Below, in pieces: positions 24,894 to 35,930 of a DNA stretch of 64,000 nucleotides. Made by a program: the position numbers and the translations under genes. The DNA comes from Soehngenia sp. Its GTDB lineage: Bacteria > Bacillota > Clostridia > Tissierellales > Tissierellaceae. The notes beneath the pieces were generated by a model. The model worked only from the letters and a program-made list of their open reading frames with translations. It did not search any database and was not told the DNA's origin. Positions within the stretch are counted from its first letter, which is position 1. The number at the start of each line of letters is the position of its first letter. The stretch spans positions 1-64,000 of the forward strand of contig JAGXFX010000021.1 in the NCBI GenBank assembly GCA_024637045.1, read 5' to 3'.

Positions 24894-25907
24894 ATGGATG
24901 AAGAAAGAGATAGAATAGTTGCCAGGAAGATGAATATGGATGATTCTGATAATGAATCAACATTAAGGCCAAAATGGCTGAGTGAGTATATTGGACAAGA
25001 CAAAGCAAAACAAAAGCTTGATATCTTTATTAAGGCTGCCAAGGGTAGAAGTGAATCACTCGACCACGTTCTATTGTATGGTCCTCCAGGATTGGGGAAA
25101 ACAACACTGGCCAACATTATTGCAAATGAGATGGGTGTTAATATCAGAGTTACTTCAGGGCCAGCTATTGAAAGGGCAGGAGACCTTGCAAGTATTCTTA
25201 CAAATCTGTCGGATGATGACGTACTATTTATAGATGAGATTCATCGAATAAACAGAACTGTTGAAGAAGTACTTTATCCTGCGATGGAAGATTTCGCACT
25301 TGATATAATAATTGGAAAAGGACCTTCTGCTAGGTCTGTAAGACTTGACTTATCAAAGTTTACTTTGATTGGAGCGACAACAAGAGCGGGCTTGCTAACA
25401 TCACCACTTAGAGATAGATTCGGGGTGATGCTAAATCTGGATCTTTACAACCCTGATAATCTTACAGAAATTGTGACAAGATCTGCCAGGATACTTAATA
25501 TTGAGATAGACCCTATGGGAGCATATGAGATCGCTACCAGATCCAGAGGAACACCAAGAATTGCCAATAGACTCTTAAAAAGAGTAAGAGATTATGCTCA
25601 GGTTGTTGAAAAGGGAATAATCACTGAAGAAATTGCGAAAAAAGGTTTAATGATTCTTGAAGTAGACAAACTTGGTCTGGATGCTGTTGATAGAAAACTT
25701 ATACTAACATTGATTCAAAATTTCAAGGGCGGCCCTGTTGGAGTCGATACACTCGCTGCTGCAACAGGTGAAGAAAGAGTTACTATTGAAGATGTTTATG
25801 AGCCGTATCTCTTACAGATGGGTTTTATCAACAGAACTCCAAGAGGTAGAATGGTAACTGAAAAAGCGTATAGACACTTTAATATTCCTCTTCCTACAGA
25901 GGAATAA
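24894..25907 (+). CDS. ruvB: Holliday junction branch-migration ATPase RuvB
   Basis: This 337-residue AAA+ motor has an N-terminal [16 protein letters not shown], Walker [10 protein letters not shown], Walker [12 protein letters not shown], sensor 1 IGATTRAG, the arginine finger region LRDRFGV, and a C-terminal winged helix ([18 protein letters not shown]). Hexamers drive branch migration with RuvA. It lies 55 bp after ruvA with AAGGAGATC upstream. Confidence 0.97.
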   Translation: MDEERDRIVARKMNMDDSDNESTLRPKWLSEYIGQDKAKQKLDIFIKAAKGRSESLDHVLLYGPPGLGKTTLANIIANEMGVNIRVTSGPAIERAGDLASILTNLSDDDVLFIDEIHRINRTVEEVLYPAMEDFALDIIIGKGPSARSVRLDLSKFTLIGATTRAGLLTSPLRDRFGVMLNLDLYNPDNLTEIVTRSARILNIEIDPMGAYEIATRSRGTPRIANRLLKRVRDYAQVVEKGIITEEIAKKGLMILEVDKLGLDAVDRKLILTLIQNFKGGPVGVDTLAAATGEERVTIEDVYEPYLLQMGFINRTPRGRMVTEKAYRHFNIPLPTEE

Positions 25908-25931
25908 ATAAACATAAGGCTGGTGGATGAT

Positions 25932-27317
25932 ATGAAGAAGAATTTATTGATTCTTATAGTTCTAATAATGGTTTTTCTTCCTGGAAAATCCTATGGAAGA
26001 ATAGATCAAGATTTAGATTTTATTGATGTTAAAATTGGAAAGACATATTCAGCTCTTGAAAGAGTGAGAATATCTTCTGCCAATGGTATTTCAATTTATC
26101 AAAAAAATGACAAGGAAGATGCCATGATGGAGCTTCCTGGTGATACAATGTATATCAGCCTTAGTCTTGGCAGCTACGACAATCTAGACATATACGATGA
26201 TTCCAACACATATGTAACAACCCTACCTGCAAACGGTACGGTCTTGTTTGGTGGAGAAACTGATGATGAAGAATACCTGATGACTGTAAACGGAAAGAAA
26301 TACAGAGGCTATACTACATTTATTGGAGATAGAAATGGACTTAGTGTAATAAACCACCTTGATATTGAAAGCTATCTTTACGGAGTAGTTCCTAAAGAAA
26401 TTCCACCAATGAGTGGTCATGAGGCTCTTAAAGCTCAAGCAGTCGCTGCAAGGAGTTATGCTTATTCGACAATGACAAAACATGCCAGTGAAGGCTTTAA
26501 CGTATGTGATACAACTCACTGTCAGGTTTATGGTGGCTATGAATCGGAACACATAAACACCAATAGGGCTGTGGATGATACAAATAAACTAGTGGCAGTC
26601 TACAATGGTAATATAGCAAGTACAGTTTTTCACTCCTCATCTGGTGGACATACTGAAAGCAGTGAAAATGTCTGGGGAGGCAGAGTACCTTACCTGATAG
26701 GAATAAATGATCCATATTCCCTAAATAGTATCAACAGCAATTGGAAAGTAGAAATGGATGTTGATTTGTTAAATGAAAAGTTACTTTCTGGAGGTATTGA
26801 TATAGGAGTAATTAATAGTATTGATATATCTGATAAAACCGAATCCGGAAGGGTAGTACAACTGGTTTTTAATGGGTCGAGGGGAGATGCTGAAATTTCA
26901 GGAGAAAGATTCAGAAGTCTGCTAGGTACCACAAGTATAAAAAGCACTCTTTTCTCCATTGAAGGCATGACAACTGAAGTGGAAACAACTGAAAGCTCTT
27001 TACTCTTTGTTGCATCCAGTAGACGCATTCAAACTCTTGAGTCGGAGAGAGGAAGCATCAATATTATCTCTGGTGACGGAAGAATAGCAAATAACAAAAG
27101 TGATACTCTAAATGTTATAGGGGACAAAGGTTTAGTATCATACAAAGCGCCGGAAACTATTGACATAGCGCGAGGAAGTCTTGTAATATCTGGGAAGGGT
27201 TATGGACACGGAATTGGCATGAGTCAGTACGGTGCCATTGAGATGGCAAAACAAGGTTATGATTTTGAAGAAATTTTGCATCATTATTATACAGGAGTAG
27301 AGATTATAAAATATTAA
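25932..27317 (+). CDS. SpoIID/LytB-type sporulation protein
   Basis: This 461-residue exported protein has a signal peptide ([20 protein letters not shown]). The SpoIID domain contains [78 protein letters not shown] and a C-terminal [16 protein letters not shown]. SpoIID is a lytic transglycosylase acting with SpoIIM and SpoIIP during engulfment; LytB relatives enhance amidases. I take ATG 25932 rather than GTG 25923 because the signal peptide then begins correctly. It sits between ruvB and queA, as in many clostridia, and supports a spore-forming host. Confidence 0.88.
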   Translation: MKKNLLILIVLIMVFLPGKSYGRIDQDLDFIDVKIGKTYSALERVRISSANGISIYQKNDKEDAMMELPGDTMYISLSLGSYDNLDIYDDSNTYVTTLPANGTVLFGGETDDEEYLMTVNGKKYRGYTTFIGDRNGLSVINHLDIESYLYGVVPKEIPPMSGHEALKAQAVAARSYAYSTMTKHASEGFNVCDTTHCQVYGGYESEHINTNRAVDDTNKLVAVYNGNIASTVFHSSSGGHTESSENVWGGRVPYLIGINDPYSLNSINSNWKVEMDVDLLNEKLLSGGIDIGVINSIDISDKTESGRVVQLVFNGSRGDAEISGERFRSLLGTTSIKSTLFSIEGMTTEVETTESSLLFVASSRRIQTLESERGSINIISGDGRIANNKSDTLNVIGDKGLVSYKAPETIDIARGSLVISGKGYGHGIGMSQYGAIEMAKQGYDFEEILHHYYTGVEIIKY

Positions 27318-27333
27318 ATTAAGGAAGTTGAAT

Positions 27334-29494
<2,161 letters not shown>

Positions 29495-29553
29495 GGGGTG
29501 ATTTTTTCGCCATTTGATGTATAATAATATATAAGAAAAGGAGTGATATTTTA

Positions 29554-29856
29554 ATGGAGCAACTGCAAGCGTTTATTCTTCCAATTGGACTTTTGGTAAT
29601 ATTTTATTTCTTTGCCATCAGACCACAGAAGAAAAAAGAAAAGGAAATCAAGGAAATGAGAAGCGGACTTAGAGTAGGGGACGAGGTAGTTACAATCGGT
29701 GGTATTTACGGAAAAATTGTTAAAGCCAAGGATGATGAGCTTACACTGGAGTCAGGTTCAGCCAAAACAAAGCTAGAAGTAACAAGATGGGCAGTTGGTT
29801 CTGTACTTACGGGCAGCTCAGACAGAAACGACAGTACAGATGATAAAGCTAAATAA
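29554..29856 (+). CDS. yajC: Preprotein translocase subunit YajC
   Basis: This 100-residue protein has one N-terminal membrane helix (ILPIGLLVIFYFFAIRPQKK). A basic and then beta-rich cytoplasmic domain follows with LRVGDEVVTIGGIYGKIV, the family hallmark. It associates with SecDF-YidC at the Sec translocon. AAAGGAGTG precedes the ATG. It lies near secD and secF but is separated from them by a terminator and the SCIFF genes. Confidence 0.92.
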   Translation: MEQLQAFILPIGLLVIFYFFAIRPQKKKEKEIKEMRSGLRVGDEVVTIGGIYGKIVKAKDDELTLESGSAKTKLEVTRWAVGSVLTGSSDRNDSTDDKAK

Positions 29857-29866
29857 TTAAAGAATC

Positions 29867-29893
29867 AAACTTCCTTTTATGGGAAGTTTTTCT
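29867..29893 (+). terminator. Terminator after yajC
   Basis: AAACTTCC (29867-29874) pairs with GGAAGTTT (29882-29889), loop of seven, followed by TTCTTT. It ends the ruvC-to-yajC transcript. Confidence 0.8.
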
Positions 29894-29919
29894 TTATGTA
29901 TTGATATTCTAGAAATTTC

Positions 29920-29948
29920 TTTATAATGCCTATTGCTTGTGATATAAT
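29920..29948 (+). promoter_or_regulatory. Promoter of the SCIFF operon
   Basis: An extended -10 TGATATAAT (29940-29948) has TTTATA (29920-29925) at 17-bp spacing. It lies between the yajC terminator and the SCIFF peptide start at 29990, giving a leader of about 35 nt. Confidence 0.6.
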
Positions 29949-29989
29949 TACTCCATTAAAACCTGTTAACCAGGGATAGGAGGAAGAAT

Positions 29990-30130
29990 ATGAAATACAT
30001 AAAGACATTGACAAAGAGCAGACTTAAGGATACTCTTTCCTATGCCGGTTGTGGTGAGTGTCAAACATCTTGCCAATCAGCATGCAAAACATCCTGTACA
30101 GTCGGAAATCAGAAGTGCGAAAATAAGTAG
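29990..30130 (+). CDS. scfA: SCIFF ribosomally made peptide precursor (six cysteines in forty-five)
   Basis: This 46-residue peptide begins MKYIKTLTKSRLKDTLS and carries six cysteines at positions 21, 24, 28, 32, 36 and 43 (CGECQTSCQSACKTSC, then C43). This is the invariant layout of the SCIFF family of clostridia. The radical-SAM maturase ScfB installs Cys-to-Thr thioether crosslinks. The ribosome binding site GGAGGAAG is well spaced. The family is near universal in Clostridia and its biological role is unknown. The precursor is separated from its maturase by a terminator-like hairpin. Confidence 0.95.
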   Translation: MKYIKTLTKSRLKDTLSYAGCGECQTSCQSACKTSCTVGNQKCENK

Positions 30131-30139
30131 CATAATGAA

Positions 30140-30168
30140 GAGTGGTGGATTATCCACTGCTTTTTATT
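30140..30168 (+). terminator. Attenuating hairpin between scfA and scfB
   Basis: A 10-bp stem (30140-30149 with 30153-30162, three G-T pairs) with a 3-nt loop TTA is followed by TTTATTT. It lies wholly inside the 63-bp scfA-scfB gap. It should terminate part of the transcripts, giving more precursor peptide than maturase. Confidence 0.65.
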
Positions 30169-30193
30169 TGAAAAAAACGAGGAGGATACAAGG

Positions 30194-31552
30194 TTGAATC
30201 GAAACTTGATACACAAATTTTATCTAAACGAAAAACATATTGTATTGGACGTAAATAGCGGCTCAGTGCATTTAGTTGACAAACTGGTATACGATTTACT
30301 GGATTTTTACGGAGACATAGGATTGGAAGACATAACTGTAAAACTAAAGGAAGAATATAATGAAGACGATATTAGAGTAGCAATTAGTGAAATAGAGTTT
30401 CTGGTAGACAATGGAATGATGTTTTCAGACGATGAAGATATGTCCAATCTTAAGTACAACGATGGTAATATAGTCAAGGCAATGTGTTTGCATGTAGCTC
30501 ATGATTGTAATCTTAAATGTGAGTATTGTTTTGCCTCACAGGGGAATTTCAAAGGTGAAAGATCAATGATGAGTCTGGAAACCGGAAAAAAATCACTTCT
30601 TTATTTAGCGAAGAATTCTGGTAACCGTAGAAATCTGGAAGTCGATTTCTTTGGAGGAGAACCGTTGATGAATTTCCAGACGGTTATGGACCTCGTCGAA
30701 TATGGACGAGGTATTGAAAATGAATACAATAAGAACTTTAGGTTTACAATTACAACAAATGGCGTACTATTAGATGATGATAAGATAGACTACATAAACG
30801 AGAACATGGATAATGTGGTTCTTAGTCTTGATGGAAGAAAAGATGTAAATGATGCGATGAGACTTACAGTTAGTGGTGATGGTAGCTATGATGTTATTCT
30901 TCCAAAAATTAAGAAGATGGTAGAGAAAAGAGGAGACAAAGATTACTATGTAAGGGGTACATTTACAAGTAAAAATCTTGATTTCTCAAAAGATGCCCTC
31001 AATTTTTACAAAGAGGGGTTTAAAAAAATATCTATTGAACCGGTAGTAGCTCCTGAAGAAATGGACTACGCAATTAGAGAAGAACATCTGGATACAATTT
31101 TAAAGGAATATGAGGATTTTTCAAAGGATTATATAAAATTGACACATGAAGATAATGACTTTATGTTTTTTCACTTTATGATAGATTTAAATCAAGGGCC
31201 ATGTGCAGTCAAGAGAGCTGTTGGCTGTGGAGCAGGTAGTGAATACCTTGCTGTTACTCCTGAAGGAGAACTTTATCCTTGCCATCAGTTTGTTGGAGAA
31301 AAAGAATTCCTTCTAGGAACTCTGGACACAGGAATTGAAAACGAAGAACTAAGAGATAGATTCAAAATAGCAAATGTATATAACAAGGGAGAATGCAGAA
31401 ATTGCTGGGCTCGATTCTATTGTAGTGGTGGATGTCATGCAAATGCACATTATGCTCATGATGATATAATGAAACCATACGATATTGGATGTGAGATGGA
31501 GAAAAAAAGAATAGAATGTGCACTTTCTGTTCTTGCAAATCAGGAAGATTAG
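30194..31552 (+). CDS. scfB: SCIFF peptide radical-SAM maturase ScfB
   Basis: This 452-residue enzyme has an N-terminal peptide-recognition region (residues ~1-95; RRE-like) and the radical-SAM CNLKCEYC (CxxxCxxC) cluster near residues 108-115. FFGGEPLMNF is next, then a SPASM domain with auxiliary-cluster cysteines: GPCAVKRAVGCGAG, LYPCHQF, CRNCWARFYCSGGC and a late Cys in YDIGCEMEKK. It forms thioether bonds in ScfA. It starts at TTG 30194, eight bases after GGAGG. Confidence 0.95.
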   Translation: MNRNLIHKFYLNEKHIVLDVNSGSVHLVDKLVYDLLDFYGDIGLEDITVKLKEEYNEDDIRVAISEIEFLVDNGMMFSDDEDMSNLKYNDGNIVKAMCLHVAHDCNLKCEYCFASQGNFKGERSMMSLETGKKSLLYLAKNSGNRRNLEVDFFGGEPLMNFQTVMDLVEYGRGIENEYNKNFRFTITTNGVLLDDDKIDYINENMDNVVLSLDGRKDVNDAMRLTVSGDGSYDVILPKIKKMVEKRGDKDYYVRGTFTSKNLDFSKDALNFYKEGFKKISIEPVVAPEEMDYAIREEHLDTILKEYEDFSKDYIKLTHEDNDFMFFHFMIDLNQGPCAVKRAVGCGAGSEYLAVTPEGELYPCHQFVGEKEFLLGTLDTGIENEELRDRFKIANVYNKGECRNCWARFYCSGGCHANAHYAHDDIMKPYDIGCEMEKKRIECALSVLANQED

Positions 31553-31562
31553 GAGGCAGAGA

Positions 31563-32828
31563 ATGAAATCGAGAAGTATAGTCATAATGGTTATCATAGT
31601 AACAATAGTTTCAGGACTTGCGTTCTCTGCCATATATGGAGTGAGCGTTGGTGGAATGCAGTATAAGAATGCCAAAGATTCGATCGAGTTGGGTCTTGAC
31701 CTTGCAGGAGGAGCATATGTAGTACTGGAGGCTAATACAGATGCAACGGGAGAAGAACTCCAAAAAATGATGGAAGAAACCAAGGCAATTATCAGTCATC
31801 GAGTCGATGGACTTGGCGTTTCAGAACCAAATATTGCTATTGAAGATGAAAACAGAATAAGAATAGAACTTGCTGGTTTGAGTGATCCTCAGGAGGCAAT
31901 AGAACTAATTGGAAAAACCGCATTATTGGAATTTAAAACACCAACAGGGGAAACCGTAATTACAGGCAAACACATTCGAAATGCAGGTGTAATAATGAAT
32001 CCATCACAGTTTGGGGGAGAAGAACCTGTAGTAAACCTGGAATTTAATCAAGAAGGGGTTGAATTATTCAGGGCGGCAACTGCCGCACTTGCTGCTGAAG
32101 AAAATGCTATGGACAAGATTCTGTACATCGTTCTTGACGGCACTGTAATATCCAGCCCTATGGTTGATGAAGCAATCAATGATGGAAGAGCAATAATAAC
32201 AGGAGGATTTACCATAGAAAGTGCAGGAAATCTTGCCACACTTATTAGCGCCGGAGCTTTACCTGTTGAAATGATTGAAATGCAGACTTCTGTAATCGGA
32301 CCAACACTGGGATTGGAGGCATATGAAAGAAGCATAATGGCAGCAGGAGTTGCTTTGTTGCTTATATTTACATTCATGATATCGGTTTACAGAGTACCAG
32401 GCGTAGTAGCTTCTCTAGCTTTGGTTGTATATGTGCTCTTAGTAGTAGGAGGTATGATGGGTGTAGGGATAAAACTTACTTTGCCTGGAATAGCCGGTCT
32501 TGTATTATCAATAGGAATGGCAGTGGATGCCAATGTACTAATATTCGAAAGAATCAGGGAAGAAATTGGAGAAGGTAAAAGTGTGCGAGTGTCAATAGAT
32601 TCTGGTTTTAGAAGAGCATTAACTTCAATTCTCGATGCAAATATTACAACACTTATTGCTGGTCTTGTGTTATACAATTTTGGGACTGGCCCAATTAAAG
32701 GTTTTGGAGTAACATTGATTATTGGTATTGGAGCTTCAATGATTACGGCAGTGTTTTTCACCAAGTATGTTCTAAGACTGGTAGCCCACATAACTGGTGG
32801 TAAGAACTTAAAGCTATATGGCGCATAG
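31563..32828 (+). CDS. secD: Protein-export membrane protein SecD
   Basis: This 421-residue protein has a first membrane helix at residues ~5-26, the D1 motif LGLDLAGGAYVVLEA (usually LGLDLxGG), a P1 head domain, and five C-terminal helices with LPGIAGLVLSIGMAVDANVL and FERIREE. With SecF it uses the proton or sodium motive force to help release exported proteins. I chose ATG 31563, seven bases after AGGAGG; an in-frame ATG upstream at 31518 lies inside scfB. Confidence 0.95.
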   Translation: MKSRSIVIMVIIVTIVSGLAFSAIYGVSVGGMQYKNAKDSIELGLDLAGGAYVVLEANTDATGEELQKMMEETKAIISHRVDGLGVSEPNIAIEDENRIRIELAGLSDPQEAIELIGKTALLEFKTPTGETVITGKHIRNAGVIMNPSQFGGEEPVVNLEFNQEGVELFRAATAALAAEENAMDKILYIVLDGTVISSPMVDEAINDGRAIITGGFTIESAGNLATLISAGALPVEMIEMQTSVIGPTLGLEAYERSIMAAGVALLLIFTFMISVYRVPGVVASLALVVYVLLVVGGMMGVGIKLTLPGIAGLVLSIGMAVDANVLIFERIREEIGEGKSVRVSIDSGFRRALTSILDANITTLIAGLVLYNFGTGPIKGFGVTLIIGIGASMITAVFFTKYVLRLVAHITGGKNLKLYGA

Positions 32829-32837
32829 GAGGAAAAA

Positions 32838-33695
32838 ATGAATATAATTAAGAATAGAAAATACTCATATATGGTTTCCCTAGCCATAATATTAGCTGGA
32901 TTGATAATGTTTTTTATCAATGGATTAAACTATGGCATAGATTTTACAGGCGGTACAATAATACAGCTCAATGTTGGATCGTTTGTAGAGGTAGAGGATG
33001 CAAGAGCTATTATGGATAAATTCGATGATAACGCCAGTATTATTCACGCAGGATCCAATAAGGATGAGTTGATCATAAGGAGCTCTCATGATTTGGGAAA
33101 CAATGAAATATCCGAAATAGTCGATGGTTTTGTTAATCAATTTCAAATGGATTCAGAGAATTACCAGGCACAGAAATTTGGAGCATTTATGGGAAAAGAA
33201 ATAAGAGATAGGGCAATTCTATCCGTAGGTATTGCTGCATTGCTTATGCTTGCATATATAAGCATAAGATTTCAGTTTAAATTTGGAGTAGCTGCAATAG
33301 TTGCGCTAATACATGATATATTAGTTGCTTTATCAATTTATTCTATACTTAGACTTCCAGTTAATAGTTCTTTTATAGCAGCCATGTTGACAATTGTTGG
33401 TTACTCTATTAACGATACTATAGTCATATTTGATAGAATAAGAGAAGAATTAAGAACTAATGGTAGAAAAACATTGGAAGAAACAATTGAGGGTAGTGTA
33501 AAATTGTCATTGAGAAGGACAATAAATACTACAATTACTACAATAATAGCTGTTGGAGCATTATATGTATTAGGAGTTGAGGATGTAAAAGTACTTGCAC
33601 TACCACTTCTATTGGGTATGTTGTCAGGAACTTATTCTTCATTATTCATAGCAACTCCTGTATGGTTCAGCTTAAAAAAGGGTAAAATAGTATAA
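32838..33695 (+). CDS. secF: Protein-export membrane protein SecF
   Basis: This 285-residue partner of SecD has an N-terminal helix, INGLNYGIDFTGGTIIQL (the GIDFTGG motif), a small extracytoplasmic domain, and five helices with VGYSINDTIVIFDRIREELR. It starts 9 bp after secD with AGGAGG. Confidence 0.95.
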   Translation: MNIIKNRKYSYMVSLAIILAGLIMFFINGLNYGIDFTGGTIIQLNVGSFVEVEDARAIMDKFDDNASIIHAGSNKDELIIRSSHDLGNNEISEIVDGFVNQFQMDSENYQAQKFGAFMGKEIRDRAILSVGIAALLMLAYISIRFQFKFGVAAIVALIHDILVALSIYSILRLPVNSSFIAAMLTIVGYSINDTIVIFDRIREELRTNGRKTLEETIEGSVKLSLRRTINTTITTIIAVGALYVLGVEDVKVLALPLLLGMLSGTYSSLFIATPVWFSLKKGKIV

Positions 33696-33719
33696 AGAGA
33701 CTAAACTGGGGGGATGGAG

Positions 33720-34082
33720 ATGCAAAAGAGTTTTATATTAATATTGGTATTGGCAATTATAATTGGTATATTTGCTTTAAGTAATGGAGATGTAGTGGAA
33801 ATTGATTTTGTTTTTTCAAGGGTAATGCTATCACAGGCAATAGTGATTTTCATCTCAGTTTTGCTTGGTGCTGCTGTTGCAACATTGTTTGGGGTATTAA
33901 GGGAAATGAAGCTTAAAAAGCAGATTAAAGAGCTTAGAAATAGTGTCGAAACTCAAAAGTCTGAAAATCAATTGCTTTTGAAAAGAGTAGAGGAAAAAGA
34001 GGAGCAGTTAAAACTGCTGTATGGAAGAAATGATGACTCATTATCAGAATCAGTTGATGAGAATGATTTCACTGGAAATTAA
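33720..34082 (+). CDS. LapA-like membrane protein (DUF1049 type)
   Basis: This 120-residue protein has two membrane helices (FILILVLAIIIGIFALSNG and SQAIVIFISVLLGAAVATLF). A cytoplasmic coiled coil (REMKLKKQIKELRNSVE, LLLKRVEEKEEQL) and an acidic tail follow. This is the LapA/YciM-partner-like layout; its role in clostridia is unknown. ATG 33720 has the correct distance from GGGGGG, while ATG 33714 is too close. It lies between secF and recJ. Confidence 0.75.
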   Translation: MQKSFILILVLAIIIGIFALSNGDVVEIDFVFSRVMLSQAIVIFISVLLGAAVATLFGVLREMKLKKQIKELRNSVETQKSENQLLLKRVEEKEEQLKLLYGRNDDSLSESVDENDFTGN

Positions 34083-34095
34083 AGCTGTTAAGTGG

Positions 34096-34133
34096 TAGAA
34101 TTTAGATAATATTATCTAAATTCTATTTTTTTT
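34096..34133 (+). terminator. Terminator after the LapA-like gene
   Basis: A perfect 30-bp palindrome (34096-34125) is followed by eight T residues. It ends the scf-sec transcript 14 bp after the stop. The recJ ribosome binding site begins just beyond it. Confidence 0.85.
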
Positions 34134-34147
34134 ACTGGAGTGATTTT

Positions 34148-35926
34148 TTGGAAAAGTGGTTTATTAAGAACAATCCTGGAGATATCTCCAGGATTGTATC
34201 AGATAACAAAATTTCAAAGCCTTTGGCAAAGCTTTTAATAAACAGGGGATTAACAGAAAAAAATGAGGTTGATGATTTTCTTAACCCTGATATTGACAAG
34301 TTGCATAGTCCTTTGCTGATGCATGATATGGAAGCAGCTGGAAGACTTATAATGGATAAAATCGAAGCAGGCAAAAAAATCCTTATAGTGGGAGATTTCG
34401 ATGTTGATGGAATAATGTCAACTTATGTACTTTTCAGAGTGTTGAGTCAGGCAGGAGCGGATGTTGATTTTACAATTCCTGACAGAATACAGGATGGTTA
34501 TGGTATAAACAAGCATATTGTACTCAAAGCAAAGGCAGCATCGGTTGATACCATAATCACTTGTGATAATGGAATAGCTGCTTTTGAAGCTATAAAGACA
34601 GGCAAGAACATGGGAATGACTATGATAATAACAGATCATCACGAAATTTCTTACACTGAAAAAGACGGAAAACAAACAAGCCTTTTACCTGAAGCAGATT
34701 GCATTCTAAATCCCAAAAAGCATGTTTGTCTATATCCGTACAAGAATTTGTGTGGAGCTGGTGTTGCATTTAAACTTGCAGATCATATTATTAAGATATC
34801 AAAATTGAAAATTGATATTAAATATTTATTGGAAATGGTTGCAATTGCTACCATTTGCGACGTGGTTGATTTGGTGGGAGAAAACAGAATTCTAGTCAAG
34901 GAAGGTTTGGAAAGATTAAACAATACATCAAATTTAGGTTTGAAAGCCTTATTGAAAGAGTCTGGTCTTGAAGACAAGGCAATAACTGTTTACCATGTGG
35001 GGTTTGTAATCGGACCAAGCTTAAATGCTTCTGGAAGACTGGATAGTGCACTACTTGGATTGCAACTATTATTATCAAAAGATGAGAATGAAGCCAACGA
35101 AATAGCTATAAAACTCAGGAAACTTAATGAACATAGGAAAAGTCTTACTGAGATTGGAACATTGGAAATAGAAAAGATGATTGAAGAAATTCACATTAAT
35201 GATAAAGTGCTGGTTGCATATGATCCAGAAATACACGAAAGTGTTGCAGGAATTATTGCAGGCAGGATAAAAGAAAAGTATAATAGACCTACTATAGTGC
35301 TTACAAGAGCTAGAGAAGGCGTTAAAGGCTCTGGAAGGTCAATAGAGACCTATCACATGTTCGAGGAACTATCAAAGTGTAGGGCGCTTCTAGGAAGGTT
35401 TGGAGGGCATCCAATGGCTGCTGGCCTTTCTCTTCAAGAAGAAAACATCGACAAACTAAGAGAATGCCTTAATAACAACACAAAGTTGGAGGATGAAGAC
35501 CTTGTAAAAAGGGTATATATAGATATGGCTATGGCACTGGAGAATTTAAGTTATGAATTTATAGATGATATTGGTAGGTTGGAACCTTTTGGAAAAGGCA
35601 ATCCCAAACCTACATTTGGGTTAAAGGGATTGAACCTTTCAAAAGCTATAATCCTTGGTAATAAACGAAATGTAGTAAAGATTGATTTTAATAATCCTTC
35701 ACCAGGAAAAATCGAAGCTATTATGTTTTGTGATGGAGATAAGTGGCTAGAAGATTTAGATAATTATTATGGTTTAGAAGAAAGAAAAAAGCTTACTTCA
35801 GGAATTGCCAATAGTGTGGTGATGGATATAATCTTTCATCCTGCAATAAATGAGTATATGGGAAGAACCAGCATACAAATTGTCATAAACAACTATCGTT
35901 TTGATAGATCCAGACCGAGAGGGTGA
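34148..35926 (+). CDS. recJ: Single-stranded-DNA exonuclease RecJ
   Basis: This 592-residue 5'-3' ssDNA exonuclease of the DHH superfamily has motifs GDFDVDGIMST (motif I), TCDNGIAA, ITDHHE (DHH motif III), and DVVDLVGENR, GPSLNASGRL and GRFGGHPMAAGLSL (the DHHA1 GGGHxxAAG motif). OB-fold and C-terminal parts follow. It acts in recombination and mismatch repair. TTG 34148 follows CTGGAGTG. It is directly followed by rel. Confidence 0.93.
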   Translation: MEKWFIKNNPGDISRIVSDNKISKPLAKLLINRGLTEKNEVDDFLNPDIDKLHSPLLMHDMEAAGRLIMDKIEAGKKILIVGDFDVDGIMSTYVLFRVLSQAGADVDFTIPDRIQDGYGINKHIVLKAKAASVDTIITCDNGIAAFEAIKTGKNMGMTMIITDHHEISYTEKDGKQTSLLPEADCILNPKKHVCLYPYKNLCGAGVAFKLADHIIKISKLKIDIKYLLEMVAIATICDVVDLVGENRILVKEGLERLNNTSNLGLKALLKESGLEDKAITVYHVGFVIGPSLNASGRLDSALLGLQLLLSKDENEANEIAIKLRKLNEHRKSLTEIGTLEIEKMIEEIHINDKVLVAYDPEIHESVAGIIAGRIKEKYNRPTIVLTRAREGVKGSGRSIETYHMFEELSKCRALLGRFGGHPMAAGLSLQEENIDKLRECLNNNTKLEDEDLVKRVYIDMAMALENLSYEFIDDIGRLEPFGKGNPKPTFGLKGLNLSKAIILGNKRNVVKIDFNNPSPGKIEAIMFCDGDKWLEDLDNYYGLEERKKLTSGIANSVVMDIIFHPAINEYMGRTSIQIVINNYRFDRSRPRG

Positions 35927-35930
35927 GACT

